From JADZAI01 sp046348585 (GTDB taxonomy: Bacteria; Pseudomonadota; Alphaproteobacteria; Micropepsales; Micropepsaceae): 64,000 bases of DNA. The stretch is from NCBI GenBank assembly GCA_046348585.1, contig JAXMDZ010000013.1, positions 1-64,000 on the forward strand. Reading direction: 5' to 3'. Positions 50,040 to 59,163 of this stretch are shown here, in pieces. Below the pieces are notes generated by a model. The model saw only the letters and a program-made list of their open reading frames with translations. It did not search any database and was not told where the DNA came from. Made by a program: the position numbers and the translations under genes. How positions within the stretch are numbered: the stretch's first letter is position 1; each line of letters begins with the position of its first letter.

Positions 50040-51518
50040 TCAGGCGGCGCCGGGATTGTAGTTGGGGGCGGCGCTGGTGATCATCACGCCGTGCGGATGG
50101 CTTTCGCGCATGCCCGCCCCGGTGATGCGCACGAACTCGGCGCGCGCATGCAGGTCGGCGATGGTGCGGCAGCCGGTATAGCCCATCGCGGCGCGCAGGC
50201 CGCCGATGAGCTGGTGCACCACCGCTTCGGCCGGACCCTTGTAGGGCACCTGGCCCTCGATGCCTTCGGGCACCAGCTTCAACGTGTCGCGCACTTCCGC
50301 CTGGAAGTAGCGGTCGGCCGAGCCGCGCGCCATCGCGCCGAGCGAACCCATGCCGCGATAGGCCTTGTAGGAGCGGCCCTGGTAGAGAATGACCTCGCCG
50401 GGGCTTTCGTCGGTGCCCGCGAGGGCCGAGCCGACCATCGCGCAGCTCGCGCCCGCCGCGATCGCCTTGGCGAGATCGCCCGAGAAGCGGATGCCGCCGT
50501 CGGCGATGACCGGCACGCCGGCCTTCGCGGCCGCCCCGGCGCAATCCATGATCGCGGTGAGCTGCGGCACGCCGACGCCGGCGACGATGCGGGTGGTGCA
50601 GATCGAGCCCGGGCCGATGCCGACCTTCACGGCGTCCGCGCCCGCGTCGATCAGCGCCTGCGTCGCCGCGGCGGTCGCCACGTTGCCGGCGATGATCTGG
50701 GTCGCGTTGGAGAGGCGCTTCACGCGCTGCACCGCCTCCAGAACGCGGGCCGAGTGGCCGTGCGCGGTGTCGATGACGACGACATCGACACCGGCGTCGA
50801 TCAGCATCTCGGTGCGGGCGAAACCGTCGTCGCCGACCGTCGAGGCGGCGGCGACCAGCAGGCGGCCCTGGGCGTCCTTGGCGGCGCGCGGATGGGTCTG
50901 CGCGCCCTCGATGTCCTTCACCGTGATGAGGCCGATCAGGCGGTAATCGTCGTCGACCACCAGCAGCTTCTCGATCCGGCGGGCATGCAGCAGACGCTTC
51001 GCCTCGTCGCGCGAGACGTTCTCGCGCGCCGTGACCAGATTGTCCTTGGTCATCAGGCTGGCGACGCTCGCCCCCATGTCGGTGGCGAAGCGCATGTCGC
51101 GGTTGGTGAGGATGCCGACGAGGCGGCCGGGGCGGCCGTCGCCGTTGCTCTCCACCACCGGGAAGCCGGTGACGCGGTGGCGTTCGCGCAGCGCCATCGC
51201 CTCTTTCAGCGTCGTGCCCGGCGTCACCGTCACCGGATTGACCACCAGCCAGCTCTCGTACCGCTTCACGTCGCGGACCTGCCGGGCCTGTTCCTCGGGG
51301 CTGAGATTGCGGTGGAGGACGCCGATGCCCCCGGCCTGCGCCATCGCGATGGCGAGGCGGGCCTCGGTCACGGTGTCCATCGCCGAGGAGGCGAGCGGGA
51401 TGTTGAGATCGATCGAGCGGGTCAGGCGGGTCGAGGTATCGGCCTCGCCGGGCATCACGTCGGACGCCCCCGGCACCAGGAGAACGTCGTCGAATGTCAG
51501 CGCTTCGCGGATGCTCAT
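50040..51518 (-). CDS. guaB: Inosine-5'-monophosphate dehydrogenase
   Basis: GuaB oxidises IMP to XMP. The 492-residue product starts MSIREALTFDDVLLVPGASD, has two CBS domains (about 95-225), the catalytic Cys in GIGPGSICTTR, and DGGIRFSGD and RGMGSLGAM further on. The start at 51518 has GGAGG four bases upstream. It works with guaA, encoded 4.6 kb away, in GMP synthesis. Confidence 0.97.
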   Translation of the reverse strand: MSIREALTFDDVLLVPGASDVMPGEADTSTRLTRSIDLNIPLASSAMDTVTEARLAIAMAQAGGIGVLHRNLSPEEQARQVRDVKRYESWLVVNPVTVTPGTTLKEAMALRERHRVTGFPVVESNGDGRPGRLVGILTNRDMRFATDMGASVASLMTKDNLVTARENVSRDEAKRLLHARRIEKLLVVDDDYRLIGLITVKDIEGAQTHPRAAKDAQGRLLVAAASTVGDDGFARTEMLIDAGVDVVVIDTAHGHSARVLEAVQRVKRLSNATQIIAGNVATAAATQALIDAGADAVKVGIGPGSICTTRIVAGVGVPQLTAIMDCAGAAAKAGVPVIADGGIRFSGDLAKAIAAGASCAMVGSALAGTDESPGEVILYQGRSYKAYRGMGSLGAMARGSADRYFQAEVRDTLKLVPEGIEGQVPYKGPAEAVVHQLIGGLRAAMGYTGCRTIADLHARAEFVRITGAGMRESHPHGVMITSAAPNYNPGAA

Positions 51519-51701
51519 GGCACCTCCGAGTAGTTGAGCAGGGCCACGGCGCGGAACGCGCGACTCGGGGGCTGCGGTGTCGAAAGTGCGCGGCTGCATA
51601 ACCCGGCTTTCCGCGAAATGCAAAGGGCGGCCGATTCAAGGGCCAAGGGCGTGACCGCCGCCGCAGACCGGGCGGCGGATGGCCGGTAGGCTGTATTCAT
51701 T

Positions 51702-51785
51702 ATGAAATGGCTGAAACTCGCCCTGCCGATGGCGACCCTCGCGGGCGCCGTCGCCCTCGCCGCCCCGGCGCTCCACGTCGTCTAG
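51702..51785 (+). CDS. Possible 27-residue hydrophobic micropeptide
   Basis: An ATG at 51702 opens a frame of 27 codons with two Lys residues (KWLK) and then a hydrophobic Ala/Leu/Val stretch ending ALHVV, which could span a membrane or be a signal peptide without a mature part. It ends 22 bases before the convergent rlmE stop. There is no clear ribosome site, so translation is uncertain. Confidence 0.3.
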   Translation: MKWLKLALPMATLAGAVALAAPALHVV

Positions 51786-51807
51786 CCGCCCGTCAGGACG
51801 CCACCCG

Positions 51808-52503
51808 TCAGGATCGGCCGCGAAAGCCCAGCGCCACGACATACATCTCGGCCGAATCGGCCCGGCTGGCCGGCGGCTTGACGTGCGCGACGGTGCGGAA
51901 ATCGCGCTTCATCGCCTGAAGAAGCTGGCCCTCGGTGCCGCCGCGCTGGACCTTGCAGACGAAGGCCCCGCCGGGTTTCAGCACCTCCTGCGCGAAGGCG
52001 AGCGCCGCCTCGCAGAGCGCCATGATCTTCATGTGGTCGGTCTGGCGGTGGCCGGTCGCGGGGGCCGCCATGTCGGAGATGACCGCGTCGGCCTCGCCGC
52101 CCATGATGGCCTTGAGCCGTTCCGGGGCGTCCTCGGCGAGGAAATCGAGATGCAGGATCTCGGCCCCGGGGACCGCATCCATCGGGCTGATGTCGAGCCC
52201 GACGACCGTGCCCTTCGGCCCCGCCCGCTCGACCGCGACCTGAGTCCAGCCGCCGGGCGCGGCCCCCAGATCGACGATCCGGCCGCCCTTGGGGATCAGC
52301 TTGTAGCGGTCGTCCATCTCCATCAGCTTGAAGGCGGCCCGCGAGCGATAGCCCTGGGTCCGCGCCGCCGCGACATAAGGGTCGTTGAGCTGGCGCTGGA
52401 GCCACTTCACCTGGCCGACCGTGCGGCCCCGCGCGGTCTTGACCATCACCTTGAGTTTCCGCCCGGAACCCGTTGGCAGGGATGTATCTTTTTTCTTCGT
52501 CAC
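51808..52503 (-). CDS. rlmE: 23S rRNA 2'-O-ribose U2552 methyltransferase RlmE
   Basis: The 231-residue protein begins with a basic tail and VGQVKWLQRQLNDPYVAAAR, then the conserved RSRAAFKLMEMDDRY, the SAM loop IVDLGAAPGGWTQVA, SDMAAPATG and FVCKVQRGG; the K-D-K-E tetrad is in place (Lys in AFKL, Asp in SDMA, Lys in CKV and a Glu further on). GTG at 52503 overlaps the ppx stop by four bases and is taken as the start; an ATG inside the basic tail is possible. RlmE works in 50S assembly. Confidence 0.93.
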   Translation of the reverse strand: MTKKKDTSLPTGSGRKLKVMVKTARGRTVGQVKWLQRQLNDPYVAAARTQGYRSRAAFKLMEMDDRYKLIPKGGRIVDLGAAPGGWTQVAVERAGPKGTVVGLDISPMDAVPGAEILHLDFLAEDAPERLKAIMGGEADAVISDMAAPATGHRQTDHMKIMALCEAALAFAQEVLKPGGAFVCKVQRGGTEGQLLQAMKRDFRTVAHVKPPASRADSAEMYVVALGFRGRS

Positions 52504-53639
52504 GATGCGGCGAATCCTGTTCGGCGGCCGCGCTTGCGGGCCCGGTGGCGGTCGCGGTCGGCCTTCGCCATCAACGACAGCAAGATGCCCTCGCGCAAGC
52601 CGCGATCGGCGATGCGGATGCGCGTGCAGGGAAAGCGCTTGAGGATCGCGCCGAGGATGGCGCAGCCCGGCAGGACGAGATCGGCCCGGTCGGTCCCGAC
52701 GCAGGGGTTGGCGGCGCGGGCGGCGAAGTCCTGGCGCACCAGCGCCTCCGACACGGCCTCCATGTCGGCGACGTCCATCCACAGCCCGTCGATCCGGTTG
52801 CGGTCGTAGCGCGGCAGGCCGAGATGGATGCCGGCCAGCGTCGTCACCGTGCCCGAGGTGCCGAGCAGGTGCATCCGCGCGCCGGGCTGCGGACCGGCGA
52901 AGCCCCCGGCGCTCATCGCCGCGGCGAAGGCCGCGTCGGCTGCCGCCTCCATGGCGGGGTAGTCGGCGGCGGCGAGCGGCGCGCCGCCGAATCGCTCGGC
53001 GAGGCTGACGACGCCCAGCGGCACCGACACCCAGGCCGCCATGCGCGGGCGCACCTCGGCGCGGGGCGGCGTGCGGCGCAGCCAGATCAGCTCGGTGCTG
53101 CCGCCGCCGATGTCGAAGACGACGGCGTCCTCGATCTCCGGGTCGGTCAGCGGGGCGCAGCCCTGGGCGCAGAGGCGCGCCTCCTCGCCGGGCGCGACGA
53201 TCTCCATGCGCAGGCCGGTTTCCGCCTCGATGCGGCGCACGAAGGCCGAGGCATTGCCGGCCGAGCGGCAGGCCTCGGTGGCGATGGCGCGGCTATAGGT
53301 GACGCCCGCCCGGCGGATCTTCGCCGCGCAGACCTTGAGCGCCGCCAGCGTGCGCTCGATCGCCGCCTCGGACAGCGCGCCGCTGGCCGTCAGCCCCTCG
53401 CCCAGGCGGACCGAGCGCGAGAAGGCATCGACCACGCGAAATCCGCCGCGCCCCTCGGGACGGGCGATCAGCAGGCGGCAATTATTGGTGCCGAGGTCGA
53501 TGGCGGCGAAGGTGTCGCGGGGGCGGCGGGGCGGCGTGTCGCTGCGGCGAGGCGCGGCGGGCGCCGCGTCCTGCGCGGGGGGCGATGCCTCCGGCGCGGG
53601 GCCCGGGGGCCCACCCTGATCTGCGGCGCGGTCGGTCAC
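52500..53639 (-). CDS. Exopolyphosphatase/GppA family phosphatase
   Basis: The 379-residue protein opens with a Pro/Ala-rich stretch and then the actin-like phosphate motif FAAIDLGTNNCRLLI, with DIGGGSTELIW and TSGTVTTLAGIHLGL further on. Members hydrolyse polyphosphate or pppGpp to ppGpp. It is short (no C-terminal HD domain), like the alphaproteobacterial Ppx2 type, so the true substrate is unclear. GTG at 53639 is the first start that keeps the motif; the longer open frame upstream crosses tRNA-Gln and is not coding. The stop overlaps rlmE by four bases. Confidence 0.88.
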   Translation of the reverse strand: MTDRAADQGGPPGPAPEASPPAQDAAPAAPRRSDTPPRRPRDTFAAIDLGTNNCRLLIARPEGRGGFRVVDAFSRSVRLGEGLTASGALSEAAIERTLAALKVCAAKIRRAGVTYSRAIATEACRSAGNASAFVRRIEAETGLRMEIVAPGEEARLCAQGCAPLTDPEIEDAVVFDIGGGSTELIWLRRTPPRAEVRPRMAAWVSVPLGVVSLAERFGGAPLAAADYPAMEAAADAAFAAAMSAGGFAGPQPGARMHLLGTSGTVTTLAGIHLGLPRYDRNRIDGLWMDVADMEAVSEALVRQDFAARAANPCVGTDRADLVLPGCAILGAILKRFPCTRIRIADRGLREGILLSLMAKADRDRHRARKRGRRTGFAAS

Positions 53640-53864
53640 GACGGCGTCCGGCCTCCTTGTCCGCGCCGGTGACGGAACGCCGCCGGACACGCTTGAGCCG
53701 AGGATAGGCCCGCCCCCGCCCGGCGGCAAGGCGTCCCGCAAATTCTGCGGATCGGGGATGGCGGCCGGCGCGCCGGGCCGACGCCATAACGCAGAGCGGG
53801 GTTGCGCGGGCTGCCCGCTTTGGGTAGTTAGCCGGTCCGCGCCGCCGGGTCCGCCCCGGCCCGT

Positions 53865-53938
53865 TGGGGAATCGTCTAATGGTAGGACCCAGGATTCTGA
53901 TTCCTGTTGTCTAGGTTCGAGTCCTAGTTCCCCAACCA
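53865..53938 (+). tRNA. tRNA-Gln (anticodon CTG)
   Basis: The 74-base cloverleaf has acceptor TGGGGAA with TTCCCCA, a D-arm with TCTAATGGTAGGAC, an anticodon stem CAGGA/TCCTG around TTCTGAT (anticodon CTG at 53897-53899), the T-loop GGTTCGAGTCC, discriminator A and an encoded CCA end. It decodes CAG. Confidence 0.96.
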
Positions 53939-54047
53939 ACGCGCCTTTCTCGTTTCCGCTGTCCGTTCTTCGCGGCTCCGCTTCTCGCGGGGGCGGGGGT
54001 CGTTTAGAGAGGGTGCGGGAAGGCTGGCCGTTGTCGGGGAGTGCGCC

Positions 54048-55727
54048 ATGTCGCGCGCCGTTTGGATCGCCGTGTCCGTCTGGGCCGCCGCCGCTTTCGG
54101 GGGCGTGGCGGCCGCCGCGCCGCCGGCACCGCCGCCCGCCCTGCCGCCGCAGCCGCCCGCCTTCACCGTCGAGGTCGATCACGCGGGGCTCGCCGACAAT
54201 TTCCTCTCCGGTCTCACCGGGTGGTCGCCGGAGACGCTGGGGACCTATCTCGACATCCGCGACCGGATCGAGATCGGCCGTCTGCTGCTGACCGGCGACT
54301 ATGCCGGGGCGGCGAAGGCGGCGGTGGAGCACGTCTCCGGCAAGGCGATCGGGGCGATCCCGGTGATCGGCCAGTGGTATGCGCTGGCCCAGGCGGGCGA
54401 GAGCCTGGGCGGCTGGGCGATCCAGCATTTCGGCTCGGAGCGCTTCGCCAGCGCCTACGCGGCGATGGCCGCGCAGCTGAGCGAGGACGAGTGGAACCGG
54501 CCCTATGGCGATCCCTCGATCGACCCGCTGCTGGCGACGCTCGACAACGCCAATCTGCTCACCTTCATCGACCAGCAGACCGGCGGCGGGCACACGCCCG
54601 ACGAATTGCGGCGCATGTTGTGGGAGATGCTTCAGGGCAAGCACCGCTTCGAGGTGCTGTGCGACCGCTATGGCCTCACCGGCGAGGAACGCACCTATGC
54701 GGCGCTGGAGCGCGCCCATGCGGCCGAACTGGATCGCTTCGGCCGGGCGGCGCGGGCCGTCGAGGACGACCGGGCCGAGCGGGAGAAACGCAAGCGCCTG
54801 GCGAAATGGGAGGCCGAGCAGCGCTTCATCGCCCGGCGCGACGCCGAGCGGAAGGCGCGCACCGCCGAGATCTGCGCCGCCTGGCAGGGCAAGCTCTCCC
54901 CCGTGCCGGAGTGGATTCCGGAGCGTCCGTCCGATGCGCTGGTCGCCGAACTCTGCGGCGGCGCGCCCGTCGCGGAGGCCGGGGGCGAGGCGGACTTCCT
55001 TCCGCTGACCGCCTTCAGCCCGGAGCGCGGCGAGAGCGGCCCCATCGTCTGGCGGTTCTTCTCGCGCGGCGGCGGCGGGTTGACGCGGCACGAGCTGACC
55101 ATCGTCAACCGCACCGACGCGCCGCTCGCCGGCATCGTCATCGAGGCCCGCCCCGCCGGACCCTACAGCGCCGGGACGGCGAACACCGACCCGCTGATCG
55201 CCAGCGATGCGAATGGCGGCGAGACGATCTGCGCGGGGTGCTACGTCAAGCGCACGATCAGGACCGGCGGCGACATTCAGGGCACGGCGGTGCGCATCAT
55301 CGGCCCGGACGGCCTCATCGCCGAACTGATGCTCGCCTCCAAGCACGACACCGCGCCGCATTGGGACGCCCAGTATTCGGGCCGCTTCGAGGGCGGCTGG
55401 CTGAGCGGGCGCATCGTCGTCAACGTGACGGGCAACGCGGTCAGCGGCGTCTTCCACGGAAGGCGCGGCGAAGGCGACGATGTGCTGACGCTCGAAGCGA
55501 CTTTCACCGGCACGCTCGATCCCGCGACCGGCCGCCTGACGTCCGACGATCTGGGCGGCGTCGCCTGGTCAGGGCCGCCGGGACGGATGCGGTTCCGGGA
55601 AGTCGTGCTCGGCAAGCTGACCGGCACGCTGTCCGGCGCCGGGCTGTCGGGCGACTGGTCGCTCGGCAATTTCGCCGGACGCGACGTGACGATCAGCGAG
55701 ACCGGAACCTGGAGCGCCGCGCGATGA
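54048..55727 (+). CDS. Large secreted protein of unknown function
   Basis: The 559-residue product has a signal peptide (VWIAVSVWAAAAFGGVAAA) and a Pro-rich start. An alpha-helical middle (about 45-290) follows, including a charged coiled-coil-like stretch (RAVEDDRAEREKRKRLAKWE). The C-terminal half is beta-rich with Gly/Thr turns (SGRFEGGWLSGRIVVNVTG, LTGTLSGAGLSGDWSLG), like a repetitive extracellular sheet. It is translationally coupled to the next gene by a four-base overlap (ATGA at 55724-55727). I recognise no family. It starts 110 bases after tRNA-Gln. Confidence 0.65.
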   Translation: MSRAVWIAVSVWAAAAFGGVAAAAPPAPPPALPPQPPAFTVEVDHAGLADNFLSGLTGWSPETLGTYLDIRDRIEIGRLLLTGDYAGAAKAAVEHVSGKAIGAIPVIGQWYALAQAGESLGGWAIQHFGSERFASAYAAMAAQLSEDEWNRPYGDPSIDPLLATLDNANLLTFIDQQTGGGHTPDELRRMLWEMLQGKHRFEVLCDRYGLTGEERTYAALERAHAAELDRFGRAARAVEDDRAEREKRKRLAKWEAEQRFIARRDAERKARTAEICAAWQGKLSPVPEWIPERPSDALVAELCGGAPVAEAGGEADFLPLTAFSPERGESGPIVWRFFSRGGGGLTRHELTIVNRTDAPLAGIVIEARPAGPYSAGTANTDPLIASDANGGETICAGCYVKRTIRTGGDIQGTAVRIIGPDGLIAELMLASKHDTAPHWDAQYSGRFEGGWLSGRIVVNVTGNAVSGVFHGRRGEGDDVLTLEATFTGTLDPATGRLTSDDLGGVAWSGPPGRMRFREVVLGKLTGTLSGAGLSGDWSLGNFAGRDVTISETGTWSAAR

Positions 55728-56416
55728 GATCGACATGCCGCTTCGCCGCCGCGCTCGCGGCGATTGCCCTCGGCGGCGCGGCCCTCGCCGCCCCCGCCGA
55801 TCCGGTGGAGGACGCCTATTGGACCATCGCCGCGACGCGCGGCGAGGCGGGACCGTTCGAGACCTATCTCGGCCGCTTCCCGGACGGTCCGCACGCCGCC
55901 GAGGCGCACGAGCGTCTCGCCGCGCTCAGCCCCAAGCCGCCGCAGTCCGGGGTCATCGTCGTCGGCGCGGCGGACGTGAGCGGGATCACCGGCGCGACGC
56001 CGTTCGAAACTTCGGCTCTCGCCGCCGCCCTGCCCGGCTTCGAGCTTGCCGAGGAAGCGGCGGGCGAGGCGCGCGTCATCGTCGTGCGGGCAAATGGCGG
56101 CGAGGTCATGCGGATCGAGCCGCTGGAGGGCCATGTCGGCCACATCGTCGCGACCGGGGCGGGCATCGCCGATGCGAACGGCCTCGCCCTCGGCGCGGCG
56201 GCGTTCGCCGCCCTGCCCGATCCCACGGCGCTGACCTGTTTCCCGCGTTCCGGCGAGGGCGGGATGCGGATCGCCTGCACCGCGGACCTTTCGGCCGTCA
56301 CCTATGTCTTCGCCCCGGCGCGCGCCGTGACCGCGACGGCCGAAGGGACCGTCGATCCGGCGGCGATCCCGCCCGACGCGCCGCTCGCGGCGTTCGAATG
56401 GTATCCGATGGAGTAG
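55724..56416 (+). CDS. Secreted protein of unknown function, coupled to the preceding gene
   Basis: The 230-residue product has a signal peptide (FAAALAAIALGGAALA) and then AYWTIAATRGEAGPFETYL, which resembles the small helical segments that follow SPOR- or caspase-associated domains (YLGRFPDGPHAAEAHERL). The rest is a beta-rich domain ending AFEWYPME. It begins inside the stop of the 54048 gene. No catalytic motif was seen. It could be an envelope partner of the preceding protein. Confidence 0.65.
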   Translation: MRSTCRFAAALAAIALGGAALAAPADPVEDAYWTIAATRGEAGPFETYLGRFPDGPHAAEAHERLAALSPKPPQSGVIVVGAADVSGITGATPFETSALAAALPGFELAEEAAGEARVIVVRANGGEVMRIEPLEGHVGHIVATGAGIADANGLALGAAAFAALPDPTALTCFPRSGEGGMRIACTADLSAVTYVFAPARAVTATAEGTVDPAAIPPDAPLAAFEWYPME

Positions 56417-56422
56417 CCCGCC

Positions 56423-57904
56423 TCAGGCGCGGCGGAGGGTGCGGCCGGGGCGTTCGCCGGTGACCGCGCCGCCGCGCACCACCGCCTTGCCGTTGACGAC
56501 GACGAGGCGGATGCCCTCGGGCGCGCGCTTGGGGTCCTCGAAGGTGCCGCGGTCGATGATCGTCGCCGGGTCGAACAGCACAAGATCGGCGAAGGCCCCT
56601 TCCTTCAGCGTGCCGCGTCCGGCGAGGCCGAACTTCGCCGCCGGAAAGCCGGTCATCCGATAGACCGCGTCCGGCATCGACAGCACGGAGAGGTCGCGCG
56701 CATAGCGCCCCAGCACGCGCGCGAAGGTGCCGTATAGGCGCGGATGCGGCTTGCCTTCCAGCGTCGGCAGGCCGTCCGAGCCGATCATCGTGGAGGGGTG
56801 GCGCATGACGGTGCGCACGTCGTCCTCGCTGATCGTGTGGAGAATGACGGTCGCGCCGGGTTCTTCGGCAAGAACGCGCGTCAGCACCGCCTCCAGCGGC
56901 TGGGCGAAGTCCGCCATCAGCGCGGCGATGGAGCGGCCTTCCCATTCCGGATGCCGCGCCGCCGAGGCGATCACCACGTCCTCCGGCGCGAGCGCGCCGA
57001 CGCCGCCCGCCGAACCGCCGAGCCGCCCGTCCTGCGCCACCGCCGCCAGCACCGTGCTGCCCGCCGTGTAGGGATACTGGTCGGCATGGATGTCGAGGCC
57101 GCGCCGCTGGGCGGCGTCGATAAGGCCGAGCGAGCGCTCGACGAGGCCCCAGGCGGCCTTGCCCGAGGCCTTGTGGTGCGAGATCTGGACGCCGACGCCC
57201 GCCGCCTCGCCGATCCGCATCGCCTCGCCGATCGAGTCGAGCAGGCCGACGCCCTCGTCGCGCAGATGGGTGGTGTAGAGCGCGCCGGTGCCCCGCATCA
57301 GCCCCGCGAGTTCGATCAGTTCGTCCGTCGCGGCGTGGCGGCCGGGATCGTAGATCAGGCCGGTCGAGAGGCCGATGGCCCCGGCGTCCAGCCCCTCGCG
57401 CACGATGTCCTTCATCCGCGCCATGTCGGCGTCCGAGGGCGCGGCGGGATTGCGGCCCATCACCGTCATGCGCGCCGTGCCGTGGCCGATCAGCGCGCCG
57501 ATATTGACCGCCGGCGGCTGGGCGTCGAGACGCGCGAGGTAGCCGCCATAGCCGTCCCATTCCGCCAGCGCGGCGTGCGGATGCAGCGAGCGCGCGAGGA
57601 TGGCGGCGGCGGCGAAGGGCGCGGCCCCCATGCCGCAATTGCCGACGATGCAGGAGGTGACGCCGCCTTCCGTCTTGAAGCCCATGTCGGGATAGAGGAT
57701 GGCGGCGAAATCGTCGTGGGTGTGGACGTCGATGAAGCCCGGCGACAGTGCGAGGCCGGTCGCGTCGATCGTCTCCGCGCCGCTTCCCGCGACCGATCCG
57801 ATGGCGGCGATCCGGTCGCCCTCGACCGCGAGGTCGCCGGTGACGGCCGGGGCTCCCGTACCGTCATAGAGGGTCGCGTTACGGAAGATCAGATCGTAGG
57901 CCAT
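56423..57904 (-). CDS. N-acyl-D-amino-acid deacylase (D-aminoacylase family)
   Basis: The 493-residue amidohydrolase has the metal motif FIDVHTHDD (His61, His63), the SCIVGNCGMG loop typical of D-aminoacylases whose Cys bridges the metal, THLRDEG and a C-terminal GRGTLKEGAFADLVLFDP. It should release D-amino acids from N-acyl-D-amino acids. The start at 57904 (MAYDLIFRNAT) is used; the frame is open further upstream without a family-like sequence. It is divergent from a FAD oxidase and a permease, suggesting a D-amino-acid use cluster. Confidence 0.87.
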   Translation of the reverse strand: MAYDLIFRNATLYDGTGAPAVTGDLAVEGDRIAAIGSVAGSGAETIDATGLALSPGFIDVHTHDDFAAILYPDMGFKTEGGVTSCIVGNCGMGAAPFAAAAILARSLHPHAALAEWDGYGGYLARLDAQPPAVNIGALIGHGTARMTVMGRNPAAPSDADMARMKDIVREGLDAGAIGLSTGLIYDPGRHAATDELIELAGLMRGTGALYTTHLRDEGVGLLDSIGEAMRIGEAAGVGVQISHHKASGKAAWGLVERSLGLIDAAQRRGLDIHADQYPYTAGSTVLAAVAQDGRLGGSAGGVGALAPEDVVIASAARHPEWEGRSIAALMADFAQPLEAVLTRVLAEEPGATVILHTISEDDVRTVMRHPSTMIGSDGLPTLEGKPHPRLYGTFARVLGRYARDLSVLSMPDAVYRMTGFPAAKFGLAGRGTLKEGAFADLVLFDPATIIDRGTFEDPKRAPEGIRLVVVNGKAVVRGGAVTGERPGRTLRRA

Positions 57905-58047
57905 GAACGGCGCGCTCCTGAAGCAGGCGGCGATCCTCGCTTCCGCCGCCCTGCCGCGCAACCGGCCGCCCGTCCCCGTTTTGGCATGGCAAGGCGCGAC
58001 GCGGCTTGATACCTATCCGGAACGAAGCGCAGGTCGCAGGAGCGGGT

Positions 58048-59160
58048 GTGACAGAGGCTGACGTGATCGTGGTCGGAGCGGGCATCGCGGGCGCTTCGCT
58101 CGCCGCCAGCCTGACCGCCGGGACGAAGGTCGTCGTGCTTGAGGCCGAGGAGGCGCCGGGCCAGCACGCGACCGGACGTTCGGCCGCGCTCTATTCGGAA
58201 ATCTACGGCAATGCGGTCATCCGCACGCTGACGCGGGCGAGCCGCGCGGCGATCCTCGCCGAGGACGGGCGCTTCGCCCGGCCGCGCGGCTGCCTGCATC
58301 TGGCGAGCGCCGCCCAGATGGACCGGCTGGAGGCCTTCGCCGCCCTGCCCGACGTGGCGGCGGCCTCGCGCCGGATGAGCGCCGCCGAGGTGCTGGCCGC
58401 CGTGCCGCTGCTGCGGCCCGATTACGTCGCGGGGGCGGTGGCGGAGCTGAACGCCTACGATCTCGATGTCGATGCGCTGCATCAGGCCTATCTGCGCCAG
58501 GTGCGCGCGGCGGGCGGCGCGGTGCGCTGCGACGCGCGCGTCGCCGCCGGGACGCACGAGAACGGGCGCTGGCGCATCGAGGCGGGGCGCGAGACCTTCG
58601 CCGCGCCGGTCGTCGTCAACGCCGCCGGGGCCTGGGGCGACCGGGTCGCCGCGGCGCTCGGCGTCGCGCCGCTCGGCCTGGAACCCAAGCGCCGAACCGT
58701 GGCGCTGGTGCCGGGGCCGGAGAGCGACGGCTGGCAGGACGGGCCGGCGATCATCGACATCGACGAGCAGTTCTACTTCAAGCCCGACGCCGGCCGGATG
58801 CTGGTGTCGCCCGCCGACGAGACGCCGAGCGAGCCGTGCGACGCCTTCCCCGACGGCGTCGATGTCGCCACCGCCATCGACCGGATGCAGGGCGCGGCGA
58901 ACCTGCCGGTCAAGCGGGTGCTGGCGACCTGGGCAGGCCTGCGGACCTTCACGCCCGACCGCACGCCTGCCGTCGGCTTCGAGGGCCGGGCGGAAGGGTT
59001 CTTCTGGCATGTCGGCCAGGGCGGCTACGGCATCCAGACCGCCCCGGCGATGGGACGGCTCGGCGCGTCGCTGGTGGAGGGGCGCGGAGTGCCCGCCGAC
59101 CTCGCCGATCTCGGCCTCACCGTCGCGGCGGTCGCGCCCGGCCGCTTCCGCGCCGGCTAG
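58048..59160 (+). CDS. FAD-dependent amino-acid oxidase/dehydrogenase (DAO family)
   Basis: The 370-residue protein has the FAD motif VIVVGAGIAGASLAASL, the second-strand Glu in VVLEAEEAPG, NAAGAWGD and the C-terminal VGQGGYGIQTAPAMG. This is the DAO/glycine-oxidase fold, which deaminates D-amino acids or secondary amines. GTG at 58048 has AGGAG five bases upstream and keeps the motif at the N terminus; the frame is open 14 codons further upstream. The permease starts three bases behind it, and the deacylase is divergent, so the likely substrates are D-amino acids. Confidence 0.85.
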   Translation: MTEADVIVVGAGIAGASLAASLTAGTKVVVLEAEEAPGQHATGRSAALYSEIYGNAVIRTLTRASRAAILAEDGRFARPRGCLHLASAAQMDRLEAFAALPDVAAASRRMSAAEVLAAVPLLRPDYVAGAVAELNAYDLDVDALHQAYLRQVRAAGGAVRCDARVAAGTHENGRWRIEAGRETFAAPVVVNAAGAWGDRVAAALGVAPLGLEPKRRTVALVPGPESDGWQDGPAIIDIDEQFYFKPDAGRMLVSPADETPSEPCDAFPDGVDVATAIDRMQGAANLPVKRVLATWAGLRTFTPDRTPAVGFEGRAEGFFWHVGQGGYGIQTAPAMGRLGASLVEGRGVPADLADLGLTVAAVAPGRFRAG

Positions 59161-59163
59161 GCC

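Noticed and set aside
53865..53938. tRNA-Gln as the attachment site of an integrated element.
   Set aside because: No integrase and no repeated 3' end of the tRNA was found downstream within the window.
52500..55457. A 985-codon minus-strand frame that includes ppx at its end.
   Set aside because: The upstream part crosses tRNA-Gln and the secreted protein at 54048, so only the part from 53639 is coding.
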